Both the position numbers and the translations under genes were made by a program. Positions 43,049-53,539 of a stretch of DNA of 64,000 nucleotides are shown here, one piece after another; the first letter of the stretch is position 1; every line of letters starts with the position of its first letter. Source of the stretch: Alphaproteobacteria bacterium (GTDB taxonomy: Bacteria > Pseudomonadota > Alphaproteobacteria > Rhodobacterales > Rhodobacteraceae). Location of the stretch: contig JAUHXK010000012.1 of assembly GCA_030427405.1 (NCBI GenBank), positions 1-64,000 on the forward strand, written 5' to 3'. A model generated the notes under the pieces. It ran no database searches. It saw nothing but the letters and a program-made list of their open reading frames with translations, and was not told the DNA's origin.

Positions 43049-43291
43049 TTACAGCCGCGAATGCGTTCCATCGCATATCGGCGCTGTCGAGCTTTGTTTG
43101 CAGCCACAAAAATAGACCTTTTTGCTGCTATCCGCCAAAAATTTCACCGGCTCGAACCCAGTTTCCTTGTGGGATCCGTCGCAAAACGGCTGTCGTTGTG
43201 ATCGTCCGCAGGCGCACCAGAAATAGGTTTTGCCTTCGGTGACGTCGACCGGATACGGACCTTTTTGGGCTATCTTGGCGTTTTCTGACAT
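43049..43291 (-). CDS. Double CDGSH-type iron-sulfur protein
   Basis: [17 protein letters not shown] and [17 protein letters not shown]. Confidence 0.93.
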   Translation of the reverse strand: MSENAKIAQKGPYPVDVTEGKTYFWCACGRSQRQPFCDGSHKETGFEPVKFLADSSKKVYFCGCKQSSTAPICDGTHSRL

Positions 43292-43510
43292 CTGGCTGCT
43301 CCGTCTTTGGCTGTGTCGCGCCTTAAGCATAGTCTGACGCAGCGTGATGCCAAGGCAAGGGCAACACATCGGGCATTATCGGGTGTTCCAGCGTGGTTTC
43401 GCCTCAAATCACGGCGATGTGATTGAGTCTGTTGCCAGAATGGAATGTACGGCCTATTCTGTCAGAGGCCCCGAAAAACTGGGCAATATCAGAAAAGTAA
43501 TAGAGGATTG

Positions 43511-43705
43511 ATGGACATGAAACTGAAATTCGCTGCTGTTGGCGCATTCGCCCTGGTCCTGACTGCATGCTCGCAGCAGGAAGAACCGACCCCGGTCTAC
43601 GTCCAGCCCGACTATGACAAATACGGCACCCCGAGCTGCTCGGTCGGCTATGAACTGGCCACCACCGAAGCAGGCCAGACCGTATGTAACCCGGTCGCAC
43701 AATAA
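43511..43705 (+). CDS. Small lipoprotein
   Basis: MDMKLKFAAVGAFALVLTACSQQEEPTP..., lipobox LTAC. Confidence 0.8.
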   Translation: MDMKLKFAAVGAFALVLTACSQQEEPTPVYVQPDYDKYGTPSCSVGYELATTEAGQTVCNPVAQ

Positions 43706-43760
43706 GCACTTCGCGGGCGGTCCAATTTCGGGCCGCCTGCACCCTTTCGAAAAGGATCAG

Positions 43761-43782
43761 GCCGCCCGTGGGGCGGTTTTTT
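43761..43782 (+). terminator. Rho-independent terminator
   Basis: ccgcccgtggggcggtttttt. Confidence 0.8.
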
Positions 43783-43798
43783 GATCCAGAAAGATGCC

Positions 43799-45196
43799 TC
43801 AGCGCCCGGCGCTCAGCGTTCCCCAAAGGTCGTATTCCCCGGCCTCGTCCACATCGACGCTTACGATGTCACCGGGTTTCAAATCCTCGAACCCTTCGTC
43901 GATAAACAGGTTGCCGTCGATTTCAGGCGCATCGGACTTGGTCCGGCAGGTTGCTGCATCGTCGTCAACCTCGTCTACGATCACGTCAATGCGGCGCCCG
44001 ACCTTGGCGGCCAGTTTCGCCTCTGAGATCGCCTGAGCCTTTTCCATGAAACGTTCCCAGCGGTCCTGTTTGACTTCGGCCGGAACGTGATCCGGCAGGT
44101 CATTTGATCGCGCGCCATCAACGTTTTCGTATTGAAAACACCCCACGCGATCCAGTTGCGCTTCGTCGAGCCAGTCCAGAAGCACCTGGAACTCGGCCTC
44201 GGTTTCACCGGGATACCCAACGATAAAAGTCGACCGAAGGGTTATGTCGGGGCAGGTTTGGCGCCACGCGGCAATTTCATCCAGCGTTCGGGCGGCGGCG
44301 GCGGGGCGGGCCATACGTTTCAGAACGTCGGGATGCGCATGTTGAAAGGGGATGTCCAGATACGGAAGAACGTTGCAACCCGCGTCCGCCATCAGGGGGA
44401 CCAGCTCGCGCACATGCGGGTAGGGATAGACGTAATGCAGGCGAACCCAGGCATCCATCCGGCCAAGTTCGCGCGCCAGATCGGTAATGTGGCTGCGGAC
44501 ATCGCGATCTTTCCAGGGGTTCACGTCGTATTTTCGGTCCAGCCCGTAGGCCGACGTATCCTGCGAGATGACCAACAGCTCTTTTACCCCGTTGTCGACC
44601 AGCTTTTCGGCTTCGCGCAGGACGGCATGGGCAGGCCGGCTGGCCAGTTTGCCGCGCATGTCGGGGATGATGCAGAACCGGCACTTGTGGTTGCAGCCCT
44701 CGGAAATCTTGAGATAGCTGTAGTGGCGCGGCGTCAATTGCACGCTGCTGGCGGGCAACAGATCGACAAAGGGGTCGGGGTCGGGTGGCACTGCGGTATG
44801 AACCGCATCCAGAACCTGTTCGTATTGATGCGGACCGGTGACGGCCATGATCCTTGGGTGATGTTCGCGGATGTAATCCGGTTCGGCGCCCAGGCATCCG
44901 GTTACAATAACCCGGCCGTTTTCCACAAGCGCCTCGCCGATGGCATCCAGGGATTCGGCCTTGGCGCTGTCCAGGAACCCGCAGGTATTCACGATAACGG
45001 CATCAGCACCTGAATAGTCGGGCGAAATCCCGTACCCTTCGGCGCGCAGCCGTGTCAGGATACGTTCGCTATCGACCAGCGCCTTTGGGCAGCCCAGGGA
45101 AACCATGCCGATCGTCGGCTGGTTCGAACGGGGTGTGTCAGTGATCCGGGCGGCAGGGGCCAGGTCTGGGCGAAGATCAGGTGGGTTCGTGCTCAT
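43799..45196 (-). CDS. rimO: Ribosomal protein uS12 methylthiotransferase
   Basis: [45 protein letters not shown]. Confidence 0.97.
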   Translation of the reverse strand: MSTNPPDLRPDLAPAARITDTPRSNQPTIGMVSLGCPKALVDSERILTRLRAEGYGISPDYSGADAVIVNTCGFLDSAKAESLDAIGEALVENGRVIVTGCLGAEPDYIREHHPRIMAVTGPHQYEQVLDAVHTAVPPDPDPFVDLLPASSVQLTPRHYSYLKISEGCNHKCRFCIIPDMRGKLASRPAHAVLREAEKLVDNGVKELLVISQDTSAYGLDRKYDVNPWKDRDVRSHITDLARELGRMDAWVRLHYVYPYPHVRELVPLMADAGCNVLPYLDIPFQHAHPDVLKRMARPAAAARTLDEIAAWRQTCPDITLRSTFIVGYPGETEAEFQVLLDWLDEAQLDRVGCFQYENVDGARSNDLPDHVPAEVKQDRWERFMEKAQAISEAKLAAKVGRRIDVIVDEVDDDAATCRTKSDAPEIDGNLFIDEGFEDLKPGDIVSVDVDEAGEYDLWGTLSAGR

Positions 45197-45294
45197 GCGC
45201 GGCATATAGTGGGGAAAGCTTCCCCTTGCAATTACGATGCTCTCTGGGCGAACTGAAGGCAGAGCAGACAAGCCGGAACGGCAGGAGGCAAGGC

Positions 45295-47295
45295 ATGAAG
45301 TGGCTGATCCGTATTCTATTCATACTGGTCGCGGTCATTGGGCTGGTCATCGGCGCCGTGTTGCTGATGCCGGGCGACAAACTTGGCGCAATCCTGGCGG
45401 AACAGGTCCGCGCGCAAACCGGTCGCGAGCTGAACCTTTCGGGGGATGTGCGGCTGTCCTTCTGGCCGGTTCTTGGTTTGGAAACCGGTCCGGTCACCTT
45501 TGGCAACGCGCCGTGGGCGGGACCGGAACCCATGCTGAGCGCGCAAAGCATTGCCGTCGGTGTGGATGCCGCCAGCTTGCTGGACGGTGATATCCGTATC
45601 CGGCGGGTTCTGGCAGAGAACCCTGTTCTCAGGCTTGAGCTGTCTGAAGGGCGCGGCAATTGGGAATTGTCCGGCGGGGCCACCGCATCCACGGATGCGA
45701 CGGGTCGTGCTGCGACCGCTGGCGGGGGCGGTTCCAAGCCCGCAGAAGACAACCGCGCGATCACGCTGGATCGTCTCGAACTGACGAACGCGCGGCTTGT
45801 TTATGTGGAAAACGGTGAAACCCGGATGGATTTTGCCAATGTCGACCTCAAGGCCAGTTGGCCCGATATTTCGGCCCCCATGCAGATGGAGGCGCAGATG
45901 CCGGTTCCCGGCGGGGCAGTCGCCGTGGATTTGACGATCCCGGACCTGCCTGCCTATGCCTCTGGCGCGGCGACGGCGCTGAAACTGCGCCTGCAGGCCC
46001 CCGGCGGAAGCATCGGCTTTGACGGCCGGGTGAATATCGCCGGTGAAATGGATGGCACGACCGAGGTTCGGACCGACAGCACCGACACGATGCTGGCGGC
46101 ATTCGGCCAGGGTGGTGTTTCGGTGCCGCAGGGCCTGGGGCGGGTTGCCGATATTTCCGGGCGGATGACCTATACGCGCGACGGGCGCATCGCCTTGCGC
46201 GACATGACCGCCGCGCTGGACAGCAACCGTTTCCAGGGAGAGGCAGATATCCTGATCGCCAATCCCCCGCAGGTTACGGCGCGGTTGAATGCTGGCGATT
46301 TGGACCTGACCCGGGTTTCCGAAACGGCCAAATCCGCACCGACCCAAAAGGGCGAAGGGGCGGCCAAGGGCAACAAGGCGGCCAATGGCGGCAAAAGCGG
46401 GTGGTCCAAAACGCCTATTGATGCATCCGCGCTGGGCCTTGCCAACGGGTCGCTGCGGCTTCGGGCGAAATCGATTGCAGTACCCGGTATGACCTTTGGT
46501 CAAAGCGATCTGACCCTGACGCTTGATCGGTCGCGCGCGGTCCTCAAGATGCAGCCGGCAACCTTGTTTTCTGGTCAGGTCAACGGCCAGGTTGTCGCCA
46601 ACAACCGCAATGGTCTGTCCGTCGGCGGAAATCTTACAGCCAAGGGGATCGACCTAAAGCAGGCGCTGACCACGTTGGGCGGCATCGAACGGCTGTCGGG
46701 AACCGCCTCGGGGTCGCTGGAGTTTCTGGGCGTCGGGCAAAATGAAAACCAGATCATGCGGTCGTTAAGCGGAAAAGGACGGATCGATGTCGGCAAGGGG
46801 GTGATTTCAGGCTTTGACCTTGATCGCCTCATGGGACGCGGCAGTGGCTCTGGCGGGACAACCGTTTTCAACAGCCTGGCGGCCAGCTTTGTGATCGACA
46901 AGGGCAATTTGACAAACAACGATTTGCTGATGCTGCTGACCAATTTCAGGGCCGACGGAAAGGGGCGCGTCGGGCTGGGCGCGCGCGATATCGACTATGT
47001 ATTCACACCGGCGGTTGTGCGGTCAAATTCGGAAACGGGTGTGTCGGTTCCGGTTCGTATTTACGGCCCCTGGAGTGATCCGTCGATCAAGCCAGACCTG
47101 ACCAAAGTCATCGAGGCGGCCGCGGACGAAAAGGTGAAAGCACTGGAAGACGACGCCAAGAAAAAAGTGTTGGACAAGGTGGGCGAAAAGCTGGGGACCA
47201 CGGTAACCGAGTCCGAACAAGTCGAAGATGCGTTGAAGGAAAAACTGGAAAACGAGGCCAAGAAAGGGCTTTTGAAGTTGTTCGGAGGGGATTGA
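45295..47295 (+). CDS. AsmA family protein
   Basis: [74 protein letters not shown]. Confidence 0.92.
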   Translation: MKWLIRILFILVAVIGLVIGAVLLMPGDKLGAILAEQVRAQTGRELNLSGDVRLSFWPVLGLETGPVTFGNAPWAGPEPMLSAQSIAVGVDAASLLDGDIRIRRVLAENPVLRLELSEGRGNWELSGGATASTDATGRAATAGGGGSKPAEDNRAITLDRLELTNARLVYVENGETRMDFANVDLKASWPDISAPMQMEAQMPVPGGAVAVDLTIPDLPAYASGAATALKLRLQAPGGSIGFDGRVNIAGEMDGTTEVRTDSTDTMLAAFGQGGVSVPQGLGRVADISGRMTYTRDGRIALRDMTAALDSNRFQGEADILIANPPQVTARLNAGDLDLTRVSETAKSAPTQKGEGAAKGNKAANGGKSGWSKTPIDASALGLANGSLRLRAKSIAVPGMTFGQSDLTLTLDRSRAVLKMQPATLFSGQVNGQVVANNRNGLSVGGNLTAKGIDLKQALTTLGGIERLSGTASGSLEFLGVGQNENQIMRSLSGKGRIDVGKGVISGFDLDRLMGRGSGSGGTTVFNSLAASFVIDKGNLTNNDLLMLLTNFRADGKGRVGLGARDIDYVFTPAVVRSNSETGVSVPVRIYGPWSDPSIKPDLTKVIEAAADEKVKALEDDAKKKVLDKVGEKLGTTVTESEQVEDALKEKLENEAKKGLLKLFGGD

Positions 47296-47326
47296 GGCAG
47301 GGCGGCTGCCAGGCAACCGCCCTGCC
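47296..47326. terminator. Stem-loop between convergent AsmA and phosphomannomutase genes
   Basis: Perfect 10-bp arms GGCAGGGCGG-N11-CCGCCCTGCC. Confidence 0.7.
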
Positions 47327-47338
47327 ACTCTTTACACG

Positions 47339-48835
47339 TCAGATCGTCTGATCGTATTCCCCGACGCCAGGTTCGGTTCGAATAACCGCATCGATTTCCG
47401 CGAAGATCGCGCGCATTTCCTCCTCGCTGTGGCTGCTTTCGCAAACCACAACCAGGTTCGGTGTGTTCGAAGACGCGCGCACCAGGCCCCAGCTGCCGTT
47501 GTCCAGTATGACGCGGGCACCGTTTACGGTTACGACCTCTTTGATTGCGCGCCCGGCCAGTGGCTCGTTGGCTTTGGCGCGCGCGACCAGCTTTTCGACC
47601 AGTCGGTCCAAGATATCGTATTTCTCGGTATCGGCAGCATAGGGCGACATCGTCGGGGTTGACCATGTTCTGGGCAAGGCCTTGCGCAGGTCTGACATGG
47701 ACTTGCCCGGGTTGCGGTCCATCAGCTTGCAAATTTCAACCGCGACGCGCATTCCGCAGTCATACCCGCGCCCCACGGGTTCGGCCAGAAAGTAGTGACC
47801 GGATTTTTCAAACCCCGCCAATGCGCCGATTTCCTTGACCCGCCGTTTCATGTGGCTGTGGCCGGTTTTCCAATAGTCGGCCTTGACGTCCAGCGCCCGA
47901 AGTTCCGGGTCACTGGCGAATAGACCGGTGGATTTCACATCTGCCACAAAAGTCGCCCCGGGGTGCAGCTTGGCCAGGTCGCGCGCCATGATGACGCCGA
48001 CCTTGTCGGCGAAAATCTCTTCGCCTTCGTCGTCGACTACGCCGCAGCGATCGCCATCTCCGTCAAAGCCCAGCGCAAGATCCGCACCGCTGGATTTTAC
48101 GGTGTTGGCCATGTCATGCAGCATCTCCATGGCTTCGGGGTTCGGATTGTAATTGGGAAAGGTATAGTCCAGCCGCGTATGGCTATGCACAACCTCGACG
48201 CCGATCCGCTCGAAAATTTCCGGCGCAAAGGCCGAGGCCGTTCCGTTCCCGGTGGCGCAGACGACCTTGAGCGGGCGCGACATCCTGAAATCGCCGACGA
48301 TATCGTCGATATAGGCCTCTTTCACGCCGTCAACGAATTCGTAAGACCCGCCAGCGCGGGCCTGGCCGTCGCCGTTCAGAACGATGTCGCGCAGTTCGGA
48401 CATTTCGTCAGGACCATGGGTCAGGGGCCGGTCAAACCCCATCTTGACCCCGGTCCAGCCGTTGGGATTGTGGCTTGCCGTGACCATTGCAACCGCCGGG
48501 ACATCCAGATGGAACTGCGCGAAATAGGCCATCGGGCTGAGCGCGGGGCCGATATCTTTGACCTGAATGCCCGCCTGCATAAGACCGACGATCAGCGCGT
48601 TTTTGATCGACAGGGAATAATCACGATAGTCGTTGCCAACTGCGATGACCGGGGCAATCCCCCGGCGGTGCATCTGGGTGCCCAATCCCAGCCCCAGCGC
48701 CGTCATGCCCGGAAGATTGATGTCGTCAGGGTATTTCCAGCGCGCGTCGTATTCGCGAAAACCCGTCGGCTTGATCATAGAGTCGCGCAGAAAGTTCCAG
48801 GTGTTCGGGGTCACCTCGGCAAGGGGTTTGGGCAT
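47339..48835 (-). CDS. Phosphomannomutase/phosphoglucomutase
   Basis: MVTASHNPNGWTGVKMGFD, LGFDGDGDRCGVVDDEGEEI. Confidence 0.95.
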   Translation of the reverse strand: MPKPLAEVTPNTWNFLRDSMIKPTGFREYDARWKYPDDINLPGMTALGLGLGTQMHRRGIAPVIAVGNDYRDYSLSIKNALIVGLMQAGIQVKDIGPALSPMAYFAQFHLDVPAVAMVTASHNPNGWTGVKMGFDRPLTHGPDEMSELRDIVLNGDGQARAGGSYEFVDGVKEAYIDDIVGDFRMSRPLKVVCATGNGTASAFAPEIFERIGVEVVHSHTRLDYTFPNYNPNPEAMEMLHDMANTVKSSGADLALGFDGDGDRCGVVDDEGEEIFADKVGVIMARDLAKLHPGATFVADVKSTGLFASDPELRALDVKADYWKTGHSHMKRRVKEIGALAGFEKSGHYFLAEPVGRGYDCGMRVAVEICKLMDRNPGKSMSDLRKALPRTWSTPTMSPYAADTEKYDILDRLVEKLVARAKANEPLAGRAIKEVVTVNGARVILDNGSWGLVRASSNTPNLVVVCESSHSEEEMRAIFAEIDAVIRTEPGVGEYDQTI

Positions 48836-48850
48836 TGCTGATCTCGATGA

Positions 48851-49684
48851 TTAAATCTGAATGGGGTTTTCTTTGGCCAGCGCATCAAAACGCATCAACG
48901 TGTCAACAAGCTGAGGCATCTGGTCCAGGTAAATCATGTTCGGACCGTCAGAGGGCGCATTGTCGGGGTCCTGGTGCGTTTCAATGAAAACGGCACCAAT
49001 ACCCAGAGACACGGCGGCACGCGCCATGACCGGCGCGAATTCTCGTTGGCCGCCGGACGAACCGCCCTTGCCACCGGGTTGCTGGACCGAGTGGGTTGCA
49101 TCCATGACGACCGGATAGCCGGTCTTGGCCATTTGCGGAAAAGACCGCATATCGGCAACCAGCGTGTTGTAGCCAAAAGATGTTCCGCGCTCGGTCAAAA
49201 GGATATTCGTGTTGCCGGTGCTTTCGACCTTGTCCACGATGTTGGTCATTTCCCACGGGGCCAGGAATTGCCCCTTTTTCACGTTCACGGCCTTTCCGGT
49301 CCGTCCCGCTGCCAACAGCATGTCCGTCTGACGGCACAAAAAGGCCGGGATTTGCAGGATGTCCACGGCCTCGGCCGCAATCGCGCATTGCTCCTCGGTA
49401 TGTACATCGGTCAGAACCGGGATGCCCATGGTCTTGCGAATGTCGTCCAGCACCTTCAGCCCCGCATCAATCCCAAGGCCGCGCTTGCCGGACAGAGAGG
49501 TGCGGTTCGCCTTGTCATATGAGGCCTTGAACACGTACTGCGCGCCTGCGGCATCGCAGGCTTCTTTCATGGTGCCTGCGATCATCTGGGCGTGATCGGC
49601 AGTTTCAAGCTGGCACGGGCCTGCAATGATGGTCAGCGGAAGGTCGTTGCCGACGGTCAGGTGGGCGATTTTTATATGTTTCAT
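48851..49684 (-). CDS. kdsA: 3-deoxy-8-phosphooctulonate (KDO-8-P) synthase
   Basis: LTIIAGPCQLETADHAQMIAG, FKASYDKANRTSLSGKRGLGIDAGLKVLDDIR. Confidence 0.97.
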   Translation of the reverse strand: MKHIKIAHLTVGNDLPLTIIAGPCQLETADHAQMIAGTMKEACDAAGAQYVFKASYDKANRTSLSGKRGLGIDAGLKVLDDIRKTMGIPVLTDVHTEEQCAIAAEAVDILQIPAFLCRQTDMLLAAGRTGKAVNVKKGQFLAPWEMTNIVDKVESTGNTNILLTERGTSFGYNTLVADMRSFPQMAKTGYPVVMDATHSVQQPGGKGGSSGGQREFAPVMARAAVSLGIGAVFIETHQDPDNAPSDGPNMIYLDQMPQLVDTLMRFDALAKENPIQI

Positions 49685-49690
49685 GGGTCT

Positions 49691-51289
49691 TTACGAGGAT
49701 ACCTGTTCACGAAGGACCGACGCGGTAAGCGAGATCATCAGGTAGATACCAGCAAACAACAAGAAAGCCAAAATCGTATTTTCGAACTTGCGCGGATAGC
49801 TCGGTTCCTGGCTGGGAACCGGGTTGACCGAGACCGTCAGATACCGGACCTGGCGGTTCGCTTCGGTTCGCGTTGTTTCCATGTGCTGCATGGCGGTTTG
49901 CAACATCATGTCACGCGCGGCCAGGTCGGCCTGCGCCATCTGAATGCGCACGCTCAGACGGGCCAGCGAGTTTTCGCCTGCCGAGACATCCACCATCTTG
50001 GCGTTCAACTCGTCCAGAACGGCCTCAAGCCGGGTGATGTCGCCCTGAACGCCGTCGACCTTGGCCTGGTTTGGGCGCAGGTTGTCCAGCAACGCGGCGA
50101 GTTCCAGTTTTTTGTCCTGCAATTCATATTCGAATTGATCGATCCTTGCCCGCAGGCTGGCAATGACGCTTTGCGGGTCAAGAACGGCGCCTTGCAACTG
50201 CAGTTCGATCAGATCTTCCTGCGCTTGCTTTCGCGCGTCCTGCGCGGTTTCAAAGCTTTGCAGCGCATCGCGCATCTGGTCCGCACGTTTTTTCTCGGAC
50301 AGCGCATTTACCCTGTCCTCGGCATAAGAGATCAGCTTTTCCGAGAAAAGGGTCGATGTTTCCGGGTCCGGGGCCGCGACTTCCATCCGGATGACGCCTT
50401 CGGTCGGGTCATAGCCGATGGTTACCATGCGTTGGTACACTTTATAGGCATCTTCAAGCGTAGAATCTGCGGCCAACCGCTGTATCGGATCAATCCAGTC
50501 TTGCTGAAATACCTCTGCAAAACCGGCGTCACGGTCCAAAAGCAGCAACGCCTCTTTTGATTCAAGGAAAGACTGGACAGAGATCGAGTCCTGAGTGGTT
50601 GCGAATTGCGTGCCTGCCAGAAGCCCGCCGATGCTGCCGGGCCCGCCATCGGCCTGAAGGATGAGAAATTCGGAATCGCTGGCATACATGGGCGTCGCAT
50701 ACCGGTAGAAATACAAGCCCACGATCAGCGTTGGCAGCAGAACAAAAGCGGACAGGCGCGCAAACAGGGTTATCAGCTTGCGGCGGCGGCGGCGGGCGAT
50801 GTCTTTTTGAATCTGCCCGATTTCGTATTCACGCCGCTGGGCCGGGCTCAGTTCCGGGCCGGGCAGGTTTTGCTGACCTTCCTTCACAGTTTGCGGCAGG
50901 TGGACCGTGATCGTGTCTTTTGCAGACTCCGTGTTTGTCTTGTCGGGCGTGGGCGGGCTTGCGGCCTCCAGCAGGTTGGCGCGTTGGAAAGGGTCGATCC
51001 CCTTCTTGCGCAGCAGGCGCACGGCATCATAGTCGGACGTTGCCGCCAGCCCGTGTTTTTGTGCCATGCGCCGCGCAATGCGCAACTGTCGCCCTGTCAG
51101 GCCCTCGCGCTTGATGGCGTCCAGCTCGGTGCCCGGCTGTGGCGCGGCATCGCCCGACGATTGTTCAGGTCCAGAGGTCTGGGTCGCCTCGCGAATACGC
51201 GAGATCGCGTCCGACCGCGCCTCAGGTGTGCCTTCGGCCCGTGGCGCGCGACCGGGATTGTATTTCTTAGCCTTGGGTCTGGTAGTCAT
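49691..51289 (-). CDS. Capsule polysaccharide export inner-membrane protein, KpsE/CtrB-like
   Basis: TM near residue ~180, YASDSEFLILQ, long coiled coil, C-terminal TM PSYPRKFENTILAFLLFAGIYLMISLTASVLREQ. Confidence 0.85.
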   Translation of the reverse strand: MTTRPKAKKYNPGRAPRAEGTPEARSDAISRIREATQTSGPEQSSGDAAPQPGTELDAIKREGLTGRQLRIARRMAQKHGLAATSDYDAVRLLRKKGIDPFQRANLLEAASPPTPDKTNTESAKDTITVHLPQTVKEGQQNLPGPELSPAQRREYEIGQIQKDIARRRRRKLITLFARLSAFVLLPTLIVGLYFYRYATPMYASDSEFLILQADGGPGSIGGLLAGTQFATTQDSISVQSFLESKEALLLLDRDAGFAEVFQQDWIDPIQRLAADSTLEDAYKVYQRMVTIGYDPTEGVIRMEVAAPDPETSTLFSEKLISYAEDRVNALSEKKRADQMRDALQSFETAQDARKQAQEDLIELQLQGAVLDPQSVIASLRARIDQFEYELQDKKLELAALLDNLRPNQAKVDGVQGDITRLEAVLDELNAKMVDVSAGENSLARLSVRIQMAQADLAARDMMLQTAMQHMETTRTEANRQVRYLTVSVNPVPSQEPSYPRKFENTILAFLLFAGIYLMISLTASVLREQVSS

Positions 51290-51926
51290 ATAGCTGCTTT
51301 GCCTCTTCCAAGGATTCAAACATATGTAGCTGCCCATCGACAAGAACGGCAGCCTGCCGCGCGAATTTTTCCAGCACCTTGGGATTGTGGGACACGATCA
51401 CCAGTGTTGTCGTCCGCAGCCGTTCCTGCAGGATCGCGCCCGCCTTCTTGTTGAATTCGACATCCGTCGTCGAGGGCATCCCCTCGTCGATCAGGTACAT
51501 GTCGAAATCCAGCGCCAGCATCAATGAAAAGGTAAACCTTGCGCGCATCCCCGCAGAATAGGTGGCAAGCGGCTGATTGAAATATTCGCCCAACCCGCAC
51601 AGCCAACTGCAATATGCTTCGACGTAATCGGGGTCCATCCCGTAGATATTGGCGACGTATCTTGCGTTTTCCAGCGCCGACAACCGTTTCGACACTCCGC
51701 CGGTAAAACCCATTGGAAAGGAAACTCGGCACGCGCGTCGGATCACCCCTTCGTCAGGTTTTTCCAGGCCCGCCATCATGTTGATAAGGGTGGTTTTCCC
51801 GGTGCCGTTAGGCGCAAGAACACCAAGGGATTTTCCCAGTTCGACCCGGAACGAAACCCGGTCCAGGATCACCTTTCGGCGAGATCCCGTCCAGAAGGAT
51901 TTACTGACATTGTCAAACTCAAGCAT
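51267..51926 (-). CDS. Polysaccharide/polyol phosphate ABC transporter ATP-binding protein, KpsT-like
   Basis: MLEFDNVSKSF, Walker A APNGTGKTTL, YSAGMRARFTFSLMLALDFDMYLIDEGM. Confidence 0.9.
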   Translation of the reverse strand: MLEFDNVSKSFWTGSRRKVILDRVSFRVELGKSLGVLAPNGTGKTTLINMMAGLEKPDEGVIRRACRVSFPMGFTGGVSKRLSALENARYVANIYGMDPDYVEAYCSWLCGLGEYFNQPLATYSAGMRARFTFSLMLALDFDMYLIDEGMPSTTDVEFNKKAGAILQERLRTTTLVIVSHNPKVLEKFARQAAVLVDGQLHMFESLEEAKQLYDYQTQG

Positions 51927-52113
51927 ACAGGGCCTGTTGGTCGTCCCAGTTGGGTGGCGCGCAGCCGATACCGCGAAACAGCGCATCGGATATTCGTCCA
52001 TGTTGGCTACATTATGTCGAAATGTGAAACAAATGATCAATGCGACCCGGGCACCCCTGCGCGATTTTTGATCGGGCGCGGGCCGCATGGGTCGAAAGGA
52101 ACGGTGATCTAGA

Positions 52114-52701
52114 ATGAGCGCACTTGTGCACCAGATCCGCGCATGCCGGATCTGCGAAGAAAGCTTCGCAGAGACCGCGACCGCGCACGAACCCCGCCCG
52201 GTCGTGTGGTTTCGGCGCGGCGCCCGTTTGCTGATCGCAGGGCAGGCCCCCGGCGCAAGGGTCCATGCCTCGGGCGAACCGTTCACGGACCCGTCCGGTG
52301 ACCGGCTTCGTGACTGGCTGGGCCTGAATGCAAATGAATTCTACGACCAGGACCGCGTGTCGATTGTTCCCATGGCGTTTTGCTTTCCCGGCTATGATTC
52401 CCGCAATGCGGACTTGCCGCCGCCAAAAATCTGCCGACAAACCTGGCATGACCAGGTGATGGAGGAGCTGGGCGATGTCCCCCTGACCGTTCTGGTTGGC
52501 GGGCACGCCCACAGCTATCACCTGGGAATAAAAGCCGGCGTTACGGAAACGGTGCGGTCCTGGCGGGACCATGCGCCGCGGGTCTTCGCCTTGCCTCATC
52601 CGTCCTGGCGCAATACGGCATGGCTGAAAAAGAACCCATGGTTCGAGGCAGAGCTGCTGCCGGTTCTGCGCGCCCGGGTGAAAGAGGTGATGAATGACTG
52701 A
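52114..52701 (+). CDS. Uracil-DNA glycosylase family protein
   Basis: RLLIAGQAPGARVHASGEPFTDPSGDRLRDWLG..., HPSWRN. Confidence 0.9.
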   Translation: MSALVHQIRACRICEESFAETATAHEPRPVVWFRRGARLLIAGQAPGARVHASGEPFTDPSGDRLRDWLGLNANEFYDQDRVSIVPMAFCFPGYDSRNADLPPPKICRQTWHDQVMEELGDVPLTVLVGGHAHSYHLGIKAGVTETVRSWRDHAPRVFALPHPSWRNTAWLKKNPWFEAELLPVLRARVKEVMND

Positions 52702-53482
52702 AACCACGGCATTGGATGCGGCCCATTCCGCAATGCAGGCCGCGCCCCAGGATGACGCCGCGCGTTTGCGGTTCTTTGAACGGCTGGCCGATGCTGAGCT
52801 GTTCCTGATGCTGGCCGAGGAGGCGCAGGGCGAAAATATCTCGCCCGAACTTTTTGACGTGGCTGATGGCCGTTTTGTACTGGCATTCGACCTAGAGGAA
52901 CGGCTGGCCCGGTTCGCGGGCCAGCCGGTTCCTTATGTGGCCCTGTCGGGGCGGGTTCTGTCGGCGATGCTGTCGGGCCAGGGCATCGGTTTGGGGCTGA
53001 ACCTGGATGCGGCCCCGTCATCCATGTTGATTCCTTCCGAGGCGTTGGGATGGCTCAGCGAAACATTGCAGCACGGGCCCGAAGAGGTGCAGCAAGCCCT
53101 GTCCGAATTCACGGCCCCCAAAGGTTTGCCCGAAAGCCTGCTGAAGGCGTTGGATGCCAAGCTGGCAACCGCCGTGGGCCTGGCGCAAAACGCCTATCTC
53201 GCCGGAACAAAAACACCAGGGGGCGGGCAGGGGCACTTGTTGGGGTTTGTTGGCGCCGTTGAGGGCGCCGAACCGGCGCTGGCCAAGGCCGTATCCGAGG
53301 CGCTTACGTTTTCGGGGGTCGAGGCCGGTGCCCTGGATGTCGGGTTTTTTGAGGCATCCGACAGCGCGGCAGCGGCGCTTGCGCGGGTGGCGTTGCGATT
53401 TGACATCCCGCAACCGGAAATCCGGGCAGAACCCCTGCCGATACCGGGATCGGACCCTAACAAACCGCCAAAGCTGAAATAG
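52694..53482 (+). CDS. SseB family protein
   Basis: RFFERLADAELFLMLAEEAQGENISPELFDVADGRFVLAFDLEERLARFAG. Confidence 0.87.
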   Translation: MTETTALDAAHSAMQAAPQDDAARLRFFERLADAELFLMLAEEAQGENISPELFDVADGRFVLAFDLEERLARFAGQPVPYVALSGRVLSAMLSGQGIGLGLNLDAAPSSMLIPSEALGWLSETLQHGPEEVQQALSEFTAPKGLPESLLKALDAKLATAVGLAQNAYLAGTKTPGGGQGHLLGFVGAVEGAEPALAKAVSEALTFSGVEAGALDVGFFEASDSAAAALARVALRFDIPQPEIRAEPLPIPGSDPNKPPKLK

Positions 53483-53539
53483 AGGTCGGTTCGGTGCTTG
53501 TGTCGCGCGACGCCCGCAAGCGCCGCGCGACAGGGTGCA

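Noticed and set aside
45316-46503. 395-aa minus-strand ORF
   Set aside because: Antisense to the AsmA gene; composition typical of shadow ORFs.
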